Shown here one piece after another: positions 8,317 through 16,944 of a DNA stretch of 64,000 nt. The first letter of the stretch is position 1; every line of letters begins with the position of its first letter. The DNA is taken from positions 50,167-114,166 of the forward strand of contig JADBKJ010000012.1 of NCBI GenBank assembly GCA_014896455.1, written 5' to 3'. Made by a program: the position numbers and the translations under genes. The notes below the pieces were generated by a model. It searched no databases and was not told the DNA's origin. It saw nothing but the letters and a program-made list of their open reading frames with translations. The DNA comes from Thermoanaerobacter sp. (GTDB lineage Bacteria > Bacillota > Thermoanaerobacteria > Thermoanaerobacterales > Thermoanaerobacteraceae).

Positions 8317-9919
8317 CAACCACACCCCCTTTTTTGTAAATAGCCAATCTGTACTCTGTAGGCGTCATCCCTGTAGCTTTTTTAAATATCTTGCTAAAAT
8401 AATTTGGGTCGCTGTAGCCAACCATGTAACACACTTCTTTTATGCTTACAGTTTCATCCTCTAATAGTTCTTTGGCTTTAGTTACTCTCAAATTTGTCAA
8501 GAAATCGATAAAATTTTTTCCAGTTTGAACTTTGAAAAATTTACTAAAATAGTGGTAACTCATGTTGACTTCTTTTGCAACGTCATCCAGTGTAATGTCT
8601 TTATTGAAATTGTCCTCTATAAATCTAATTATTTTGGCCATAAAGGTATCTGTTTTTTCTTTATTGATAGTTTTTATGCTGTCGAATAGATTTTTCATAG
8701 TATTGATAAATATAAACTTTATTTTGTCAACATCGTTTATTTTTAAAATTTCTTCCAGCTCTCGGTTTTCAATAAAGTTTTCCTCCTCAGCATAATAGGA
8801 AAGATTCCTTTTAATAACACCTATTATTTCTATAAGTTTGGACTTTATTTTATCTACATCCTCTTGGTATTCTAAAACCATCCATTCGTAAATTTCATTA
8901 AATATACTGAAAGACCCTTGAAGGTCCCCAGTCATAAGTCTATCAATAAAAAGTCTTTCTTTATTAATAGGATAAGGCTTAAATCTATTTTGTGGCATTG
9001 CAATATCATCAAAATGCACAATCAGTTCATTTTTTGCCATTTTTAATGCCATTTCTGCTTCATAATAAGACTTCAAAATATTCTCGAAACTGTAAACTCT
9101 GCCTATTCCAATCCTGTAAGGAATTTTCACTTTTTGGTTTATAGCTTCTATTATTTTCTGCGCTGTTTCTATAGAATTATTTTTAATCTCAAATGAATTT
9201 CCTCCCTCCACAGGAAAGTACACAAATAATTTGTCAATAAAGTATGGCCCTATCAAACATTTTTTAATATTTTTTACAATTGTTTTAAAATAATCATAAA
9301 AATTTTGTTTTTCTATGCTCAATTTTAGATTTTGATCTTTGATGTTTTTACCAAAATCCTCCACTGTCACTATCATGGCATAACCACGCTTTAATTCTAT
9401 TCCAAATACATCTTCATAAAAGGGTAAGTCATCATAGGTTATACCACTAAAAAGAGTAGTATACAAAAATTGCCCTTCCAAATAAGGAATAATCTTATTG
9501 AGTTTCTCCTTTAACTCTAACTCTTTTAACATTGCCTCTCTTCTTTTTTCAATCACTTCAATAGCTTTCTTTATAGTTTCTACGACTTTATTTCTATTAA
9601 GAGGCTTTAAAAGATAATCTAACACTCCAAGGTCTATTGCCTCTTTTGCATAATTAAAATACTCGTAAGCGGTAATAATAACAAAAATTATGTCCTTATG
9701 CCTTTCTTTAATTTGCTTTATGGCTTCAATTCCATCTATTCCTGGCATCTTTATATCCATAAAAACTACATCAGGTTTTAAAATTTCCACTTTTTCAATG
9801 GCTTCTCTTCCAGATTTAGCAAAACCAATTATATCAGCTTTTACATCATTCTTTTCTATGATAAATTTAATTGAATCTATAACTATTTGCTCATCGTCCG
9901 CAATAAACAATTTAATCAT
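8306..9919 (-). CDS. YesN/AraC-type response regulator
   Basis: About 537 aa. The N-terminal receiver has an acidic pair in IADDEQ, the phosphoacceptor in DIKMPGIDG (about residue 54) and the conserved Lys in LLKP. A long central region of unknown fold follows, and the C-terminus carries two AraC helix-turn-helix units (ITLDDVAKEVNMSYHYFSKFFK and the PxxYR-like TPTEYRLAIY). It should activate sugar transport genes when phosphorylated by the LytS-like kinase. ATG at 9919 has AAGGGTG nine bases upstream and overlaps the kinase stop by 8 bases, so the two are coupled. Confidence 0.9.
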   Translation of the reverse strand: MIKLFIADDEQIVIDSIKFIIEKNDVKADIIGFAKSGREAIEKVEILKPDVVFMDIKMPGIDGIEAIKQIKERHKDIIFVIITAYEYFNYAKEAIDLGVLDYLLKPLNRNKVVETIKKAIEVIEKRREAMLKELELKEKLNKIIPYLEGQFLYTTLFSGITYDDLPFYEDVFGIELKRGYAMIVTVEDFGKNIKDQNLKLSIEKQNFYDYFKTIVKNIKKCLIGPYFIDKLFVYFPVEGGNSFEIKNNSIETAQKIIEAINQKVKIPYRIGIGRVYSFENILKSYYEAEMALKMAKNELIVHFDDIAMPQNRFKPYPINKERLFIDRLMTGDLQGSFSIFNEIYEWMVLEYQEDVDKIKSKLIEIIGVIKRNLSYYAEEENFIENRELEEILKINDVDKIKFIFINTMKNLFDSIKTINKEKTDTFMAKIIRFIEDNFNKDITLDDVAKEVNMSYHYFSKFFKVQTGKNFIDFLTNLRVTKAKELLEDETVSIKEVCYMVGYSDPNYFSKIFKKATGMTPTEYRLAIYKKGGVVGGE

Positions 9920-11420
9920 TTTCTTTATCACCCTTCATTAAAGGAATTTTTAAAGTAACTTTTGTTCCTTCTCCTATTTTGCTATCTATCTCAATTACAT
10001 CTTCTATAGCAGAAGTGTTATAAAAAAGTCTTAGTCTGTTTATGATATTGTGCATGCCAATACCCGTAACATGCCTTTTAGATAAATCCTCATTGTCTGC
10101 TGATAATATTGCCCTTACTTTTTCTTCACTCATTCCTATCCCATTGTCAATAACCTCTATTAAAACTTTATCATTATCCTTCTTTACCGTAAGTTTAATA
10201 AAACCTCCTTTTTCTGTATCTTCTAATCCGTGAATAAAAGCATTTTCAACTACAGGCTGAATTATTGTACAAGGCATTTCTACATCTAAAACCCCTTCGT
10301 CTACATCTACTTTAAAATCTACTCTGTCGCCAAATCTCGTTTTCAAAATGTACATATATGTCTTTACATTGTTTATCTCGTCTTGCAAAGTAACTGTAGT
10401 ACCCAATTTTTTTAGATTATATCTAAATAGGTTTGCAACGTTTTCTATAAACTCCGAAGATTTATCTGCCCCTTCCATCATCGCTAATTGTGCAGCTGCA
10501 TTTAAGGTATTAAAGAGAAAATGTGGATTTATTTGAGACTGCAAAGCCTTAAGTTCTGCCTCTTTTAAAATATTTCTCATTTTGAGATTTTGCATCTCTT
10601 GTTCTTTTAATTTTTTCTCTACTTCTGCCTGATTTTTGATTTCCCCTATATAATTTTTTATGCTTACTACCATTTTATTAAAAGCTTCTGCAAGTATATT
10701 TATCTCATCGTTTGTCTTTATAGAAAGCGGTCTTACATCAAAATCTCCTTTTGAAACTCTTACTGCCAAATGGGAAAGGTCTATAAGAGGTTTTGTAATT
10801 CGATAAGTAAAAAATATTGCAAGAAATATGTTAAAAAGAATGGAACCTATTATCAAAAACACATTCAAATAGCTTATAAACTCCATGTTTTTTGTTATAG
10901 ATGCATATTTTAAAGAGCCCTCTTGCAATTTACTGTTGAGAAGATTATTAATGTAAAGTTTTATATATTCACTTATTTTATTGGACCTCGTAAAATGAGC
11001 AATGTACTCGCTGCTTATCCTGCCTCTTTTAGCATTTATTGCTGCGTCAGTTTCATTCAAAAGGCTTTCAATCATATTCCCTATATCCTTTAACATTAAA
11101 CCATCCTGGTCATAGTTTTTTTTATTTAAAATAGCAGAGGCTTGTTCTTGAAGTTTGTTATAGAGGGTATAATAATTTAAAAGGGCGTCCGAAGATTTGG
11201 TAGATAAATACTTCTCCACTTCTGTTTCCAACATGTTTACATCCGCATTTAAATTGTTAAGGTATATATAATCAACAAAAATTGATTTTAAACGATTTAT
11301 AACTAACTTTGCATTATAATACGAATAAAAACTTGTGATACCCATTAAAATAGTGATTATGAGGTAATAAACTATCAATTTTCGCCTTATGCCCGTAAAT
11401 CTCCACATATCTTTTTGCAT
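9912..11420 (-). CDS. LytS/YesM-type sensor histidine kinase
   Basis: Membrane sensor kinase of 502 aa. It has a helix at residues 10-30, an extracytoplasmic helical domain with a coiled-coil look, a second helix near 170-195, a HAMP linker (RITKPLIDLSHLAVRVSKGD), the His_kinase phosphoacceptor block SQINPHFLFNTLNA, and an HATPase domain with N-box VENAFIHG and G-box DNGIGMS. It has no sugar-binding fold of its own, so it probably reads the two anchored binding proteins on either side of the pair. AAGGTGATGG precedes the ATG. Confidence 0.92.
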   Translation of the reverse strand: MQKDMWRFTGIRRKLIVYYLIITILMGITSFYSYYNAKLVINRLKSIFVDYIYLNNLNADVNMLETEVEKYLSTKSSDALLNYYTLYNKLQEQASAILNKKNYDQDGLMLKDIGNMIESLLNETDAAINAKRGRISSEYIAHFTRSNKISEYIKLYINNLLNSKLQEGSLKYASITKNMEFISYLNVFLIIGSILFNIFLAIFFTYRITKPLIDLSHLAVRVSKGDFDVRPLSIKTNDEINILAEAFNKMVVSIKNYIGEIKNQAEVEKKLKEQEMQNLKMRNILKEAELKALQSQINPHFLFNTLNAAAQLAMMEGADKSSEFIENVANLFRYNLKKLGTTVTLQDEINNVKTYMYILKTRFGDRVDFKVDVDEGVLDVEMPCTIIQPVVENAFIHGLEDTEKGGFIKLTVKKDNDKVLIEVIDNGIGMSEEKVRAILSADNEDLSKRHVTGIGMHNIINRLRLFYNTSAIEDVIEIDSKIGEGTKVTLKIPLMKGDKEND

Positions 11421-11429
11421 GCCATCACC

Positions 11430-12434
11430 TTATTCTATTGATTGTATTCTTTTGAAATATTCTTTGACATTGTCCTTAGTAATAATATTTACTCCTATAT
11501 CAACAAATGTAGAAACATTATTTTTTTCTTTAATTTCCACCATAGATTTTACACTTTCATATCCTATTCTGTAAGGGTCACTCATAACTGTACCGTATAT
11601 TATTCCCTTGTCGATATACCTTAAAATATCCGCTGTATCTCCATATCCTACAATCGCTATGTCTCCCACCTTGTTAAAATCAACTATTACTTGTGCAGTA
11701 CCAATGGTATCCACAGAATCTGTAGTGTAAATGGCATTTATGTTTTGTTTACTGCTTATAATTGACTGAGTAATCTCTTCTGCGCTTAAAGTACCTAATT
11801 TTGAGGTGTAAACTTTAACTACTTTCATCTGAGGATAATCCTTTATGGCATCTAAAAAACCATTGATTTTCAAATTTTGATTTACAGTATCCAATTGATA
11901 ATCATTACTGACAATTATAGCAATGTTAGCTTTCCCTTTAGTAGCTTGAATCATAAGTTTTCCTGCTTCTTCTCCTAATTGAAAACTGTTAGTACCTATA
12001 AAAGCCTGTCTTTTGCTATCTTTCGCGTCATTTTCTATTGTAATTACTGGTATACCTTCTTTATAGGCTTCTTCAATCAAGTCTACAAATTCTTTACTGT
12101 TTGAAACATGAGTTATTATACCATCAACTTTAGACAGTATAGCAATATCCAAATATTGAAGTTCCTCTTGGATGTTATTAAATTTTGGCGCATTAAATTC
12201 AATTGCAACATTGTAACGTTTTGCAGCATCCATGGCACCCATTTTTACTTCTTTCCAAAAAGGATCTACAGAATTTTGGGCTACCATGTAAAAGTGATAT
12301 TGAGGCGTTTTTGCAATGGGTTCTTCTACCTTTTGAAGCTTATATAAAAAAATGCTCAATGCTGCTATCAAAATGACCAAAATTAAAATGACCTTGTCCA
12401 TTAACTTAAAAAACTTCTCATTTAACGTTTTCAT
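11430..12434 (-). CDS. Membrane-anchored ribose-type sugar-binding protein, probable co-sensor
   Basis: 334 aa with one N-terminal membrane helix (residues about 12-30), no lipobox, and a type 1 periplasmic-binding domain (DPFWKEVKMGAMDAAKRYN, VDGIITHVSNSKEF, IGTNSFQLGEEAG, IVGYGDTADIL). No permease or ATPase follows it; the next gene, 9 bases on, is the LytS-like kinase. It is therefore likely the first gene of a sensor operon and supplies ligand recognition. It belongs to a different subfamily (ribose/galactose-like) from the XylF-like protein at the other end. Confidence 0.75.
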   Translation of the reverse strand: MKTLNEKFFKLMDKVILILVILIAALSIFLYKLQKVEEPIAKTPQYHFYMVAQNSVDPFWKEVKMGAMDAAKRYNVAIEFNAPKFNNIQEELQYLDIAILSKVDGIITHVSNSKEFVDLIEEAYKEGIPVITIENDAKDSKRQAFIGTNSFQLGEEAGKLMIQATKGKANIAIIVSNDYQLDTVNQNLKINGFLDAIKDYPQMKVVKVYTSKLGTLSAEEITQSIISSKQNINAIYTTDSVDTIGTAQVIVDFNKVGDIAIVGYGDTADILRYIDKGIIYGTVMSDPYRIGYESVKSMVEIKEKNNVSTFVDIGVNIITKDNVKEYFKRIQSIE

Positions 12435-12603
12435 AGAAATCGCTATTTCCTCCCTACGTATCCTTTACAATAATAATAAAGCACTAACAAATACATACCA
12501 ATTCAAAATTATTAAATAGTTGCCACATAAAATTGTCCAATCTTTTATATTCATTATATTTATTCGATAAACTTTTCAAAAATCCTTTGTTGAAAAAATG
12601 TAA
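12435..12603 (-). promoter_or_regulatory. Leader of the sugar sensor operon
   Basis: AT-rich gap of about 170 bases between the fbp terminator and the sensor operon. GGGAGGAAAT stands 13 bases before the ATG, slightly far for a ribosome binding site. No confident promoter or operator was recognised. Confidence 0.3.
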
Positions 12604-12604
12604 A

Positions 12605-12629
12605 AATGAGGCGCAATTTGCACCTCATT
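12605..12629 (-). terminator. Terminator overlapping the fbp stop codon
   Basis: Ten-base arms (AATGAGGTGC / GCGCCTCATT on the minus strand, with one G-T pair) are followed by TTTTTA. The stem includes the last codons of the FBP aldolase/phosphatase gene. Confidence 0.75.
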
Positions 12630-13713
12630 CTTCCTCCCATCTCCCTTGAAGTTTTTCAACAACATGAGGTAGGGTAGTGTATTCCAATTCCTCTAAAGGC
12701 AACCTGTGAGGCTCAAAGGGTCCCATCTTTCTTATGTAATCGGCTATTTCTAACGCTTTTTCCCTTGCATTGTCAAAAGCAACATCTTTAAAGAAGTCCT
12801 GCGGGCCAATAAGCTTACCCTCTGCTAATTGAAAACCAAGTGCGCATACTCTTGGAGGTCCATCAAATCTGGTAGGCACAGCATCTTCCAATGAAACAGG
12901 CATCATAGGTCCATTATGAGACCCCCTCATCCAACCAGCAACAAGATAGGGATTAGCAAAAGGTTCCAACGCTTCACCTACTGCTGGAAGACCATTTTGG
13001 CATCTCACAATAAGTACAGGGTCATCCTTTCCTATATACTTCCCCGCCATAAAATTCATTCTTTGAGTAGAAGACACTGCTGCAATTTCATTGTTTTTTG
13101 TATACACTCTTCGTATGCAATATCGTCCAGTCGCTCCAATAAAGACCAGCATATCATAAATATCTTCTGGAGTTTTAAATATTATTTTTTTATGCCCAAT
13201 CATATCATAAACTTCAAATTTAAATCCTTGGTGCATATTAGGGTCAATTACAAGTCCTACTGTATTAAAAGGATCTGCAAACATCTTGTAAAGTGGTAAA
13301 TTCCATGCTCCTGGCTCTGTTTTATCAGCCATAAAAATTATGACAGGCTCACTTTTTCTTTCTTCAATTTCCATCTCTGCAACTCCCGGTCCTAACCCCT
13401 TTATATTGCCTGAAAATGAATCTTTCAACAAATCTTGTCCTGCACCGTACAATTTAAGTTGTTTAGCTTTCTCACTACATGTCCAAAGTGCATCCCATGC
13501 AAGTTTATGAATTTCTTCGTTATCTATTCCTTCTCTATGAGTCATTATAAGTTCAATGTCATCTCCTACTCTAGTCACATGAAAGTCAATGAGCATTTTC
13601 CCTTTTTCTTTTAAATGTTTTTTAGCGATTTCAAGAAGTTCAGGATGTACGTCTGTATGCCCTACAAAACCACCAACATCTGCTTTAATCACAGTTAAAG
13701 TTATTTTGGACAT
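12625..13713 (-). CDS. fbp: Fructose-1,6-bisphosphate aldolase/phosphatase
   Basis: Class V bifunctional enzyme (362 aa) that condenses triose phosphates and dephosphorylates FBP in a one-way gluconeogenic step; known from archaea and deep-branching thermophilic bacteria. The N-terminus KADVGGFVGHTDVHPE gives metal ligands Asp and His. GAGQDLLKDSFSGNIKGLGPG, MADKTEPGAWNLPLYKMFADPFN and RMNFMAGKYIGKDDP are family blocks, and a flexible-loop Tyr is present (KLYGAGQD). It is transcribed alone, divergently from the pyrophosphatase gene. Such an enzyme in a heat-loving fermenter fits the short life of triose phosphates at high temperature (inference). Confidence 0.95.
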   Translation of the reverse strand: MSKITLTVIKADVGGFVGHTDVHPELLEIAKKHLKEKGKMLIDFHVTRVGDDIELIMTHREGIDNEEIHKLAWDALWTCSEKAKQLKLYGAGQDLLKDSFSGNIKGLGPGVAEMEIEERKSEPVIIFMADKTEPGAWNLPLYKMFADPFNTVGLVIDPNMHQGFKFEVYDMIGHKKIIFKTPEDIYDMLVFIGATGRYCIRRVYTKNNEIAAVSSTQRMNFMAGKYIGKDDPVLIVRCQNGLPAVGEALEPFANPYLVAGWMRGSHNGPMMPVSLEDAVPTRFDGPPRVCALGFQLAEGKLIGPQDFFKDVAFDNAREKALEIADYIRKMGPFEPHRLPLEELEYTTLPHVVEKLQGRWEEE

Positions 13714-13965
13714 AGAATTTTCCTCCTTTTTATATTAGTATGTTATATTTTATAATAATGATATACTATTTATACTTATATTTTAAATTATTATGTTTAT
13801 TTTTTCAATAGTATGTCCTATTTATTTGCAATTCTTGCGCTTTCACTTAATTTCACCTATATCGTTTAAATTAGAAACATTCCAAAAATAATTGAAGGAA
13901 TTTTTAAAAGTTTGTCGAAATACTAATGAGTAGTGACAAAATTATAAAGAAAGGGATGATATAAA
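13714..13965. promoter_or_regulatory. Divergent fbp / hppA promoter region
   Basis: A 252-base AT-rich gap between divergent genes. GGGATGAT precedes the hppA TTG start and AGGAGG-like sequence precedes fbp. Promoters for both must lie here; I see only weak TATAAT-like boxes and no clear operator. Confidence 0.4.
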
Positions 13966-16101
13966 TTGGGTTCCTATCTCGCTCTAATTTATGGGGTTAT
14001 AATTATTGCAGCCCTCGTTATAATCGGTTTAATTAAATTTATCTTTGCACAAGATAAAGGCGATGAAAAAATGCAGCAAATTTCAGACGCTATAAAAGAA
14101 GGAGCTATGGCTTTTTTAAACAGACAATATAAAACAATTGCGCTTTTATCCTTAATTGTAGCTGTAATAATTATTGTAGCTAATTATTATGGACATCTAT
14201 CTGAAGGAACAAGTACTGCGTTAAGTTTTGCATGGCATGTAGGACTCGCTTTTATTACAGGTGCTTTTTGTTCAGCTCTATCGGGTTACATTGGAATGTA
14301 TATGGCGGTAAATTCGAATGTAAGGGCTGCTGCTGGTGCAAAATCTGGTCTTAACAGGGCTCTCCAAATTGCTTTAAAAGGAGGAGCTGTAACAGGTCTT
14401 GCAGTAACAGCATTGTCTCTTTTTGGAGTCGCTACGTTATTTTTGGCATATGGTGGTTTATCTGGACAAGATGAGCTTATAAAAGAAGCTCCTTCTCTCA
14501 TCGTCGGTTTTGGTTTTGGTGCTTCTTTCGTAGCATTATTTGCCCAGCTAGGCGGGGGTATATATACCAAAGCTGCCGATGTAGGAGCTGACCTTGTGGG
14601 TAAAATAGAAGCTGGAATTCCAGAAGATGACCCTAGAAATCCTGCAGTTATAGCTGACCTTGTTGGGGATAATGTAGGAGACTGTGCAGGAAGAGGAGCT
14701 GACCTCTTTGAATCAACCGCTGCTGAAAATATTGGTGCTATGATATTAGGAGTAAGTCTTTATCCTGTATTCGGGTGGAAAGGAATACTTTTCCCATTAG
14801 TAGCTCGTGCAATAGGTATCATTGCCTCTATCATAGGCATCTTTTCCGTCAATGTAAAAGATGAATCAAAAGACCCAATGATAGCTTTAAATAAAGGTTA
14901 CTTTGTCACTACAATTGTAAATTTAATTGCTCTTTTCTTTGCAGTAAAAATAATGCTTTCTGGACATTTGCCTGATGGCAGTGAAGTTAATTATTGGTTA
15001 CTGTATGGTGCAGTAGTAACAGGTGTTGTACTAAGTTACATCTTTGTATTCTTGACAGACTATTATACTTCTGTAAATAAACGTCCTGTACAGGAAATTG
15101 CCAAGGCTTCCACAACAGGAGCTGCTACAAACATAATTACAGGTATTTCTGTGGGTATGGAATCTACTGCCCTTCCAGTTATATTTATATCTGCAGCAAT
15201 ATTTATAGCTTATAAACTTGGTGAATTAGCACTCCCTCATATTGGAACTTCTGGACTTTACGGCACAGCTATTGCAACAATGGGCATGCTATCAACAACC
15301 GCCTATATACTTGCAATGGATACATTTGGACCTATTACTGACAATGCTGGTGGAATTGCTGAAATGTCAGGGGCACCAGAGTCAGTAAGACATGTGACAG
15401 ACAGGTTAGACGCTTGTGGAAACACTACAAAAGCTTTGACAAAAGGATACGCAGTAGGTTCAGCCGCTCTTGCAACTTTCCTGCTTTTTTCAGCATATCT
15501 GGATGAAGTCAAAAAGATATTAGGTAAACCCATTGATTCTTGGTTTGCTGTAGATATAGGAAAACCCGAAGTTTTCATAGGAGCATTTATAGGAGCAATG
15601 ATTGTATATCTCTTTAGTTCAACTGCAATAAGAGCTGTTGGTAAAGCGGCACAATATGTAATTCTGGAGGTAAGAAGGCAATTTAGAGAAATTCCAGGCA
15701 TAATGGAAGGTACTGCAAAGCCGGACTATGCTAAAACAGTAGATATTGTAACTAAAGGCGCTTTAAAAGAAATGGTGATTCCGGGACTTATCGTAGTAGT
15801 AACACCAATATTAGTAGGTGTAATCCTCGGTAAGGAAGCCGCAGCAGCTTTCTTAATGATAGGTACTATTTCAGGTGTAATACTGGCTTTATTCTTAAAC
15901 AACGGCGGCGGTGCGTGGGATAACGCAAAGAAATTTATAGAACTTGGCAATTACGGTGGTAAAAATTCTGAAGCTCATAAAGCCAGCGTTGTAGGAGACA
16001 CTGTAGGTGATCCATTTAAAGATACAGCCGGTCCTTCACTGCACGTTCTCATAAAGCTCATAAGCACAATAACCCTTGTCTTTGTGGCTCTATTTAGATA
16101 A
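13966..16101 (+). CDS. hppA: Membrane-bound proton-translocating pyrophosphatase
   Basis: 711 aa with about 16 membrane helices; couples pyrophosphate hydrolysis to ion export. The catalytic core reads DVGADLVGKIEAGIPEDDPR followed by NVGDCAGRGADLFES, and the C-terminal VGDTVGDPFKDTAGPS repeats the acidic motif. The K+-site position reads GNTTKA rather than GNTTAA; a lysine there is the known signature of K+-independent enzymes, which pump H+. TTG start with GGGATGAT upstream. It would recover the energy of PPi made in biosynthesis. A terminator and the GC-rich repeat A follow. Confidence 0.95.
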   Translation: MGSYLALIYGVIIIAALVIIGLIKFIFAQDKGDEKMQQISDAIKEGAMAFLNRQYKTIALLSLIVAVIIIVANYYGHLSEGTSTALSFAWHVGLAFITGAFCSALSGYIGMYMAVNSNVRAAAGAKSGLNRALQIALKGGAVTGLAVTALSLFGVATLFLAYGGLSGQDELIKEAPSLIVGFGFGASFVALFAQLGGGIYTKAADVGADLVGKIEAGIPEDDPRNPAVIADLVGDNVGDCAGRGADLFESTAAENIGAMILGVSLYPVFGWKGILFPLVARAIGIIASIIGIFSVNVKDESKDPMIALNKGYFVTTIVNLIALFFAVKIMLSGHLPDGSEVNYWLLYGAVVTGVVLSYIFVFLTDYYTSVNKRPVQEIAKASTTGAATNIITGISVGMESTALPVIFISAAIFIAYKLGELALPHIGTSGLYGTAIATMGMLSTTAYILAMDTFGPITDNAGGIAEMSGAPESVRHVTDRLDACGNTTKALTKGYAVGSAALATFLLFSAYLDEVKKILGKPIDSWFAVDIGKPEVFIGAFIGAMIVYLFSSTAIRAVGKAAQYVILEVRRQFREIPGIMEGTAKPDYAKTVDIVTKGALKEMVIPGLIVVVTPILVGVILGKEAAAAFLMIGTISGVILALFLNNGGGAWDNAKKFIELGNYGGKNSEAHKASVVGDTVGDPFKDTAGPSLHVLIKLISTITLVFVALFR

Positions 16102-16105
16102 TAAA

Positions 16106-16128
16106 AAAGGCGGTAAAACCGCCTTTCT
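16106..16128. terminator. Terminator after hppA
   Basis: The stem AAAGGCGG / CCGCCTTT has a TAAAA loop. A six-A run before the stem and a short T run after it make it usable in both directions. It lies 4 bases past the hppA stop and directly abuts repeat copy A. Confidence 0.8.
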
Positions 16129-16393
16129 CAGACTGTAGACAAACTTTCGCAAAGGAGATATTTTGCAATCGGTGCGACTTGTTACAAAGCGGTAACAAAA
16201 CTTAGCGAGACTGAGGGTGGAGGCAGGGCCGAAGCCATGGATGGCGAAGGCGGGCACCTGAGGCAAGGAGGCCGATTGTGCCCGGTACCCTGCCGGAGCC
16301 CGAAGGTCGAGCTTTAGTTTTGTCGCTTTGGAACATCGGAGCGACGATGCAAAATATCTCCTTTGAATATTTTTTAACTTTGTCAACAAACTG
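16129..16393 (+). repeat. GC-rich structured interspersed element, copy A
   Basis: 265-base element bounded by CAG...CTG with imperfect terminal inverted repeats (CTGTAGACAAAC left; TTTGTCAACAAA right). Inside them a strong stem pairs AAAGGAGATATTTTGCA with TGCAAAATATCTCCTTT. The core (about 16190-16320) is far richer in G+C than the genome and has many short complementary blocks (GGCGAAGGCGGGCACC, GTGCCCGGTACCCTGCC). Copy B at 20.1 kb is about 90% identical in the opposite orientation and copy C at 52.9 kb is a diverged relative. No open frame of credible length lies in it. It could be a structured RNA gene or a non-autonomous mobile element. Confidence 0.85.
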
Positions 16394-16394
16394 C

Positions 16395-16423
16395 GAGAGT
16401 ATTTCGTATACTCTCTTTTATTA
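16395..16423 (+). terminator. Terminator immediately after repeat copy A
   Basis: Perfect 8-base stem GAGAGTAT / ATACTCTC with a 5-base loop, followed by TTTTATTATT on the plus strand only. It starts 2 bases after the element in the sense orientation. The minus-strand side lacks a T run, so it does not serve the nucleotidyltransferase gene to the right. Confidence 0.75.
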
Positions 16424-16448
16424 TTGTATATTTTGTGATAGAATTAAC

Positions 16449-16724
16449 TTAAACAGCGAAAGTTGAAGGGTTATTTTTGTACTTTTTCCATTCTTCCGGA
16501 GTATAAACTATTATATCTATGTCAACGGTGTAATCAAGTTCCATGAGCATTTGCTGAATGAGTTTTCTTTTGTTATCCGTATCAATAATCACACATATAT
16601 CTATGTCACTTCTTTTAGTTATTATACCTCTCGCACATGAACCAAAAAGGTATATATCCTCTGGCTTATATTTTTGAATTATCTGATTTTTTATGCTTTG
16701 TATTTCTTTTTCATAAGGTCTCAT
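16449..16724 (-). CDS. MNT-type nucleotidyltransferase, C-terminally truncated
   Basis: Minimal nucleotidyltransferase (91 aa) with GSCARGIITKRSDID, which matches GS-x10-DxD, and a third acidic strand VDIDIIVYTPEEW. The intact relative at 58.3-58.7 kb continues for about 20 residues beyond this point; here the reading ends NNPSTFAV and stop. The usual HEPN partner gene that follows such antitoxins is absent, and repeat copy A begins about 55 bases further on. The 3' end and partner were probably lost in a rearrangement next to the repeat. Good ribosome binding site (GGAGAAAGGTG). The catalytic acids remain, so it may still work. Confidence 0.8.
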   Translation of the reverse strand: MRPYEKEIQSIKNQIIQKYKPEDIYLFGSCARGIITKRSDIDICVIIDTDNKRKLIQQMLMELDYTVDIDIIVYTPEEWKKYKNNPSTFAV

Positions 16725-16944
16725 ACACCTTTCTCCTTACAAGTTTTAATTTCTATGCCTTAACTTAACTTGCCAATTTTTCCTTCTTAATAATTAATTA
16801 TACTATTCTTAAGTTCATATTACAACTTTTTGTAACAACCGGCCATGGGTCAAAATTTTGTACTATGCAAATGCTATGCTGTGAAACAAGTTTTTTGTGA
16901 TATAATTATAGTGTAAAAAACAAAAATTAAAAGGATGTGGTTTT

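Noticed and set aside
16129..16393. IS200/IS605-type ends or a HEARO/omega-type guide RNA
   Set aside because: The long paired terminal stem and inverted terminal repeats do not fit IS605 ends, and no IscB, IsrB or TnpB gene is in the window. I could not exclude a link to a known RNA class, so this is only set aside, not disproved.
16090..16466. Open frames of 99 (minus) and 62 (plus) codons across repeat copy A
   Set aside because: Same reasons as for copy B: the frames are by-products of the GC-rich core and cross the flanking terminators.
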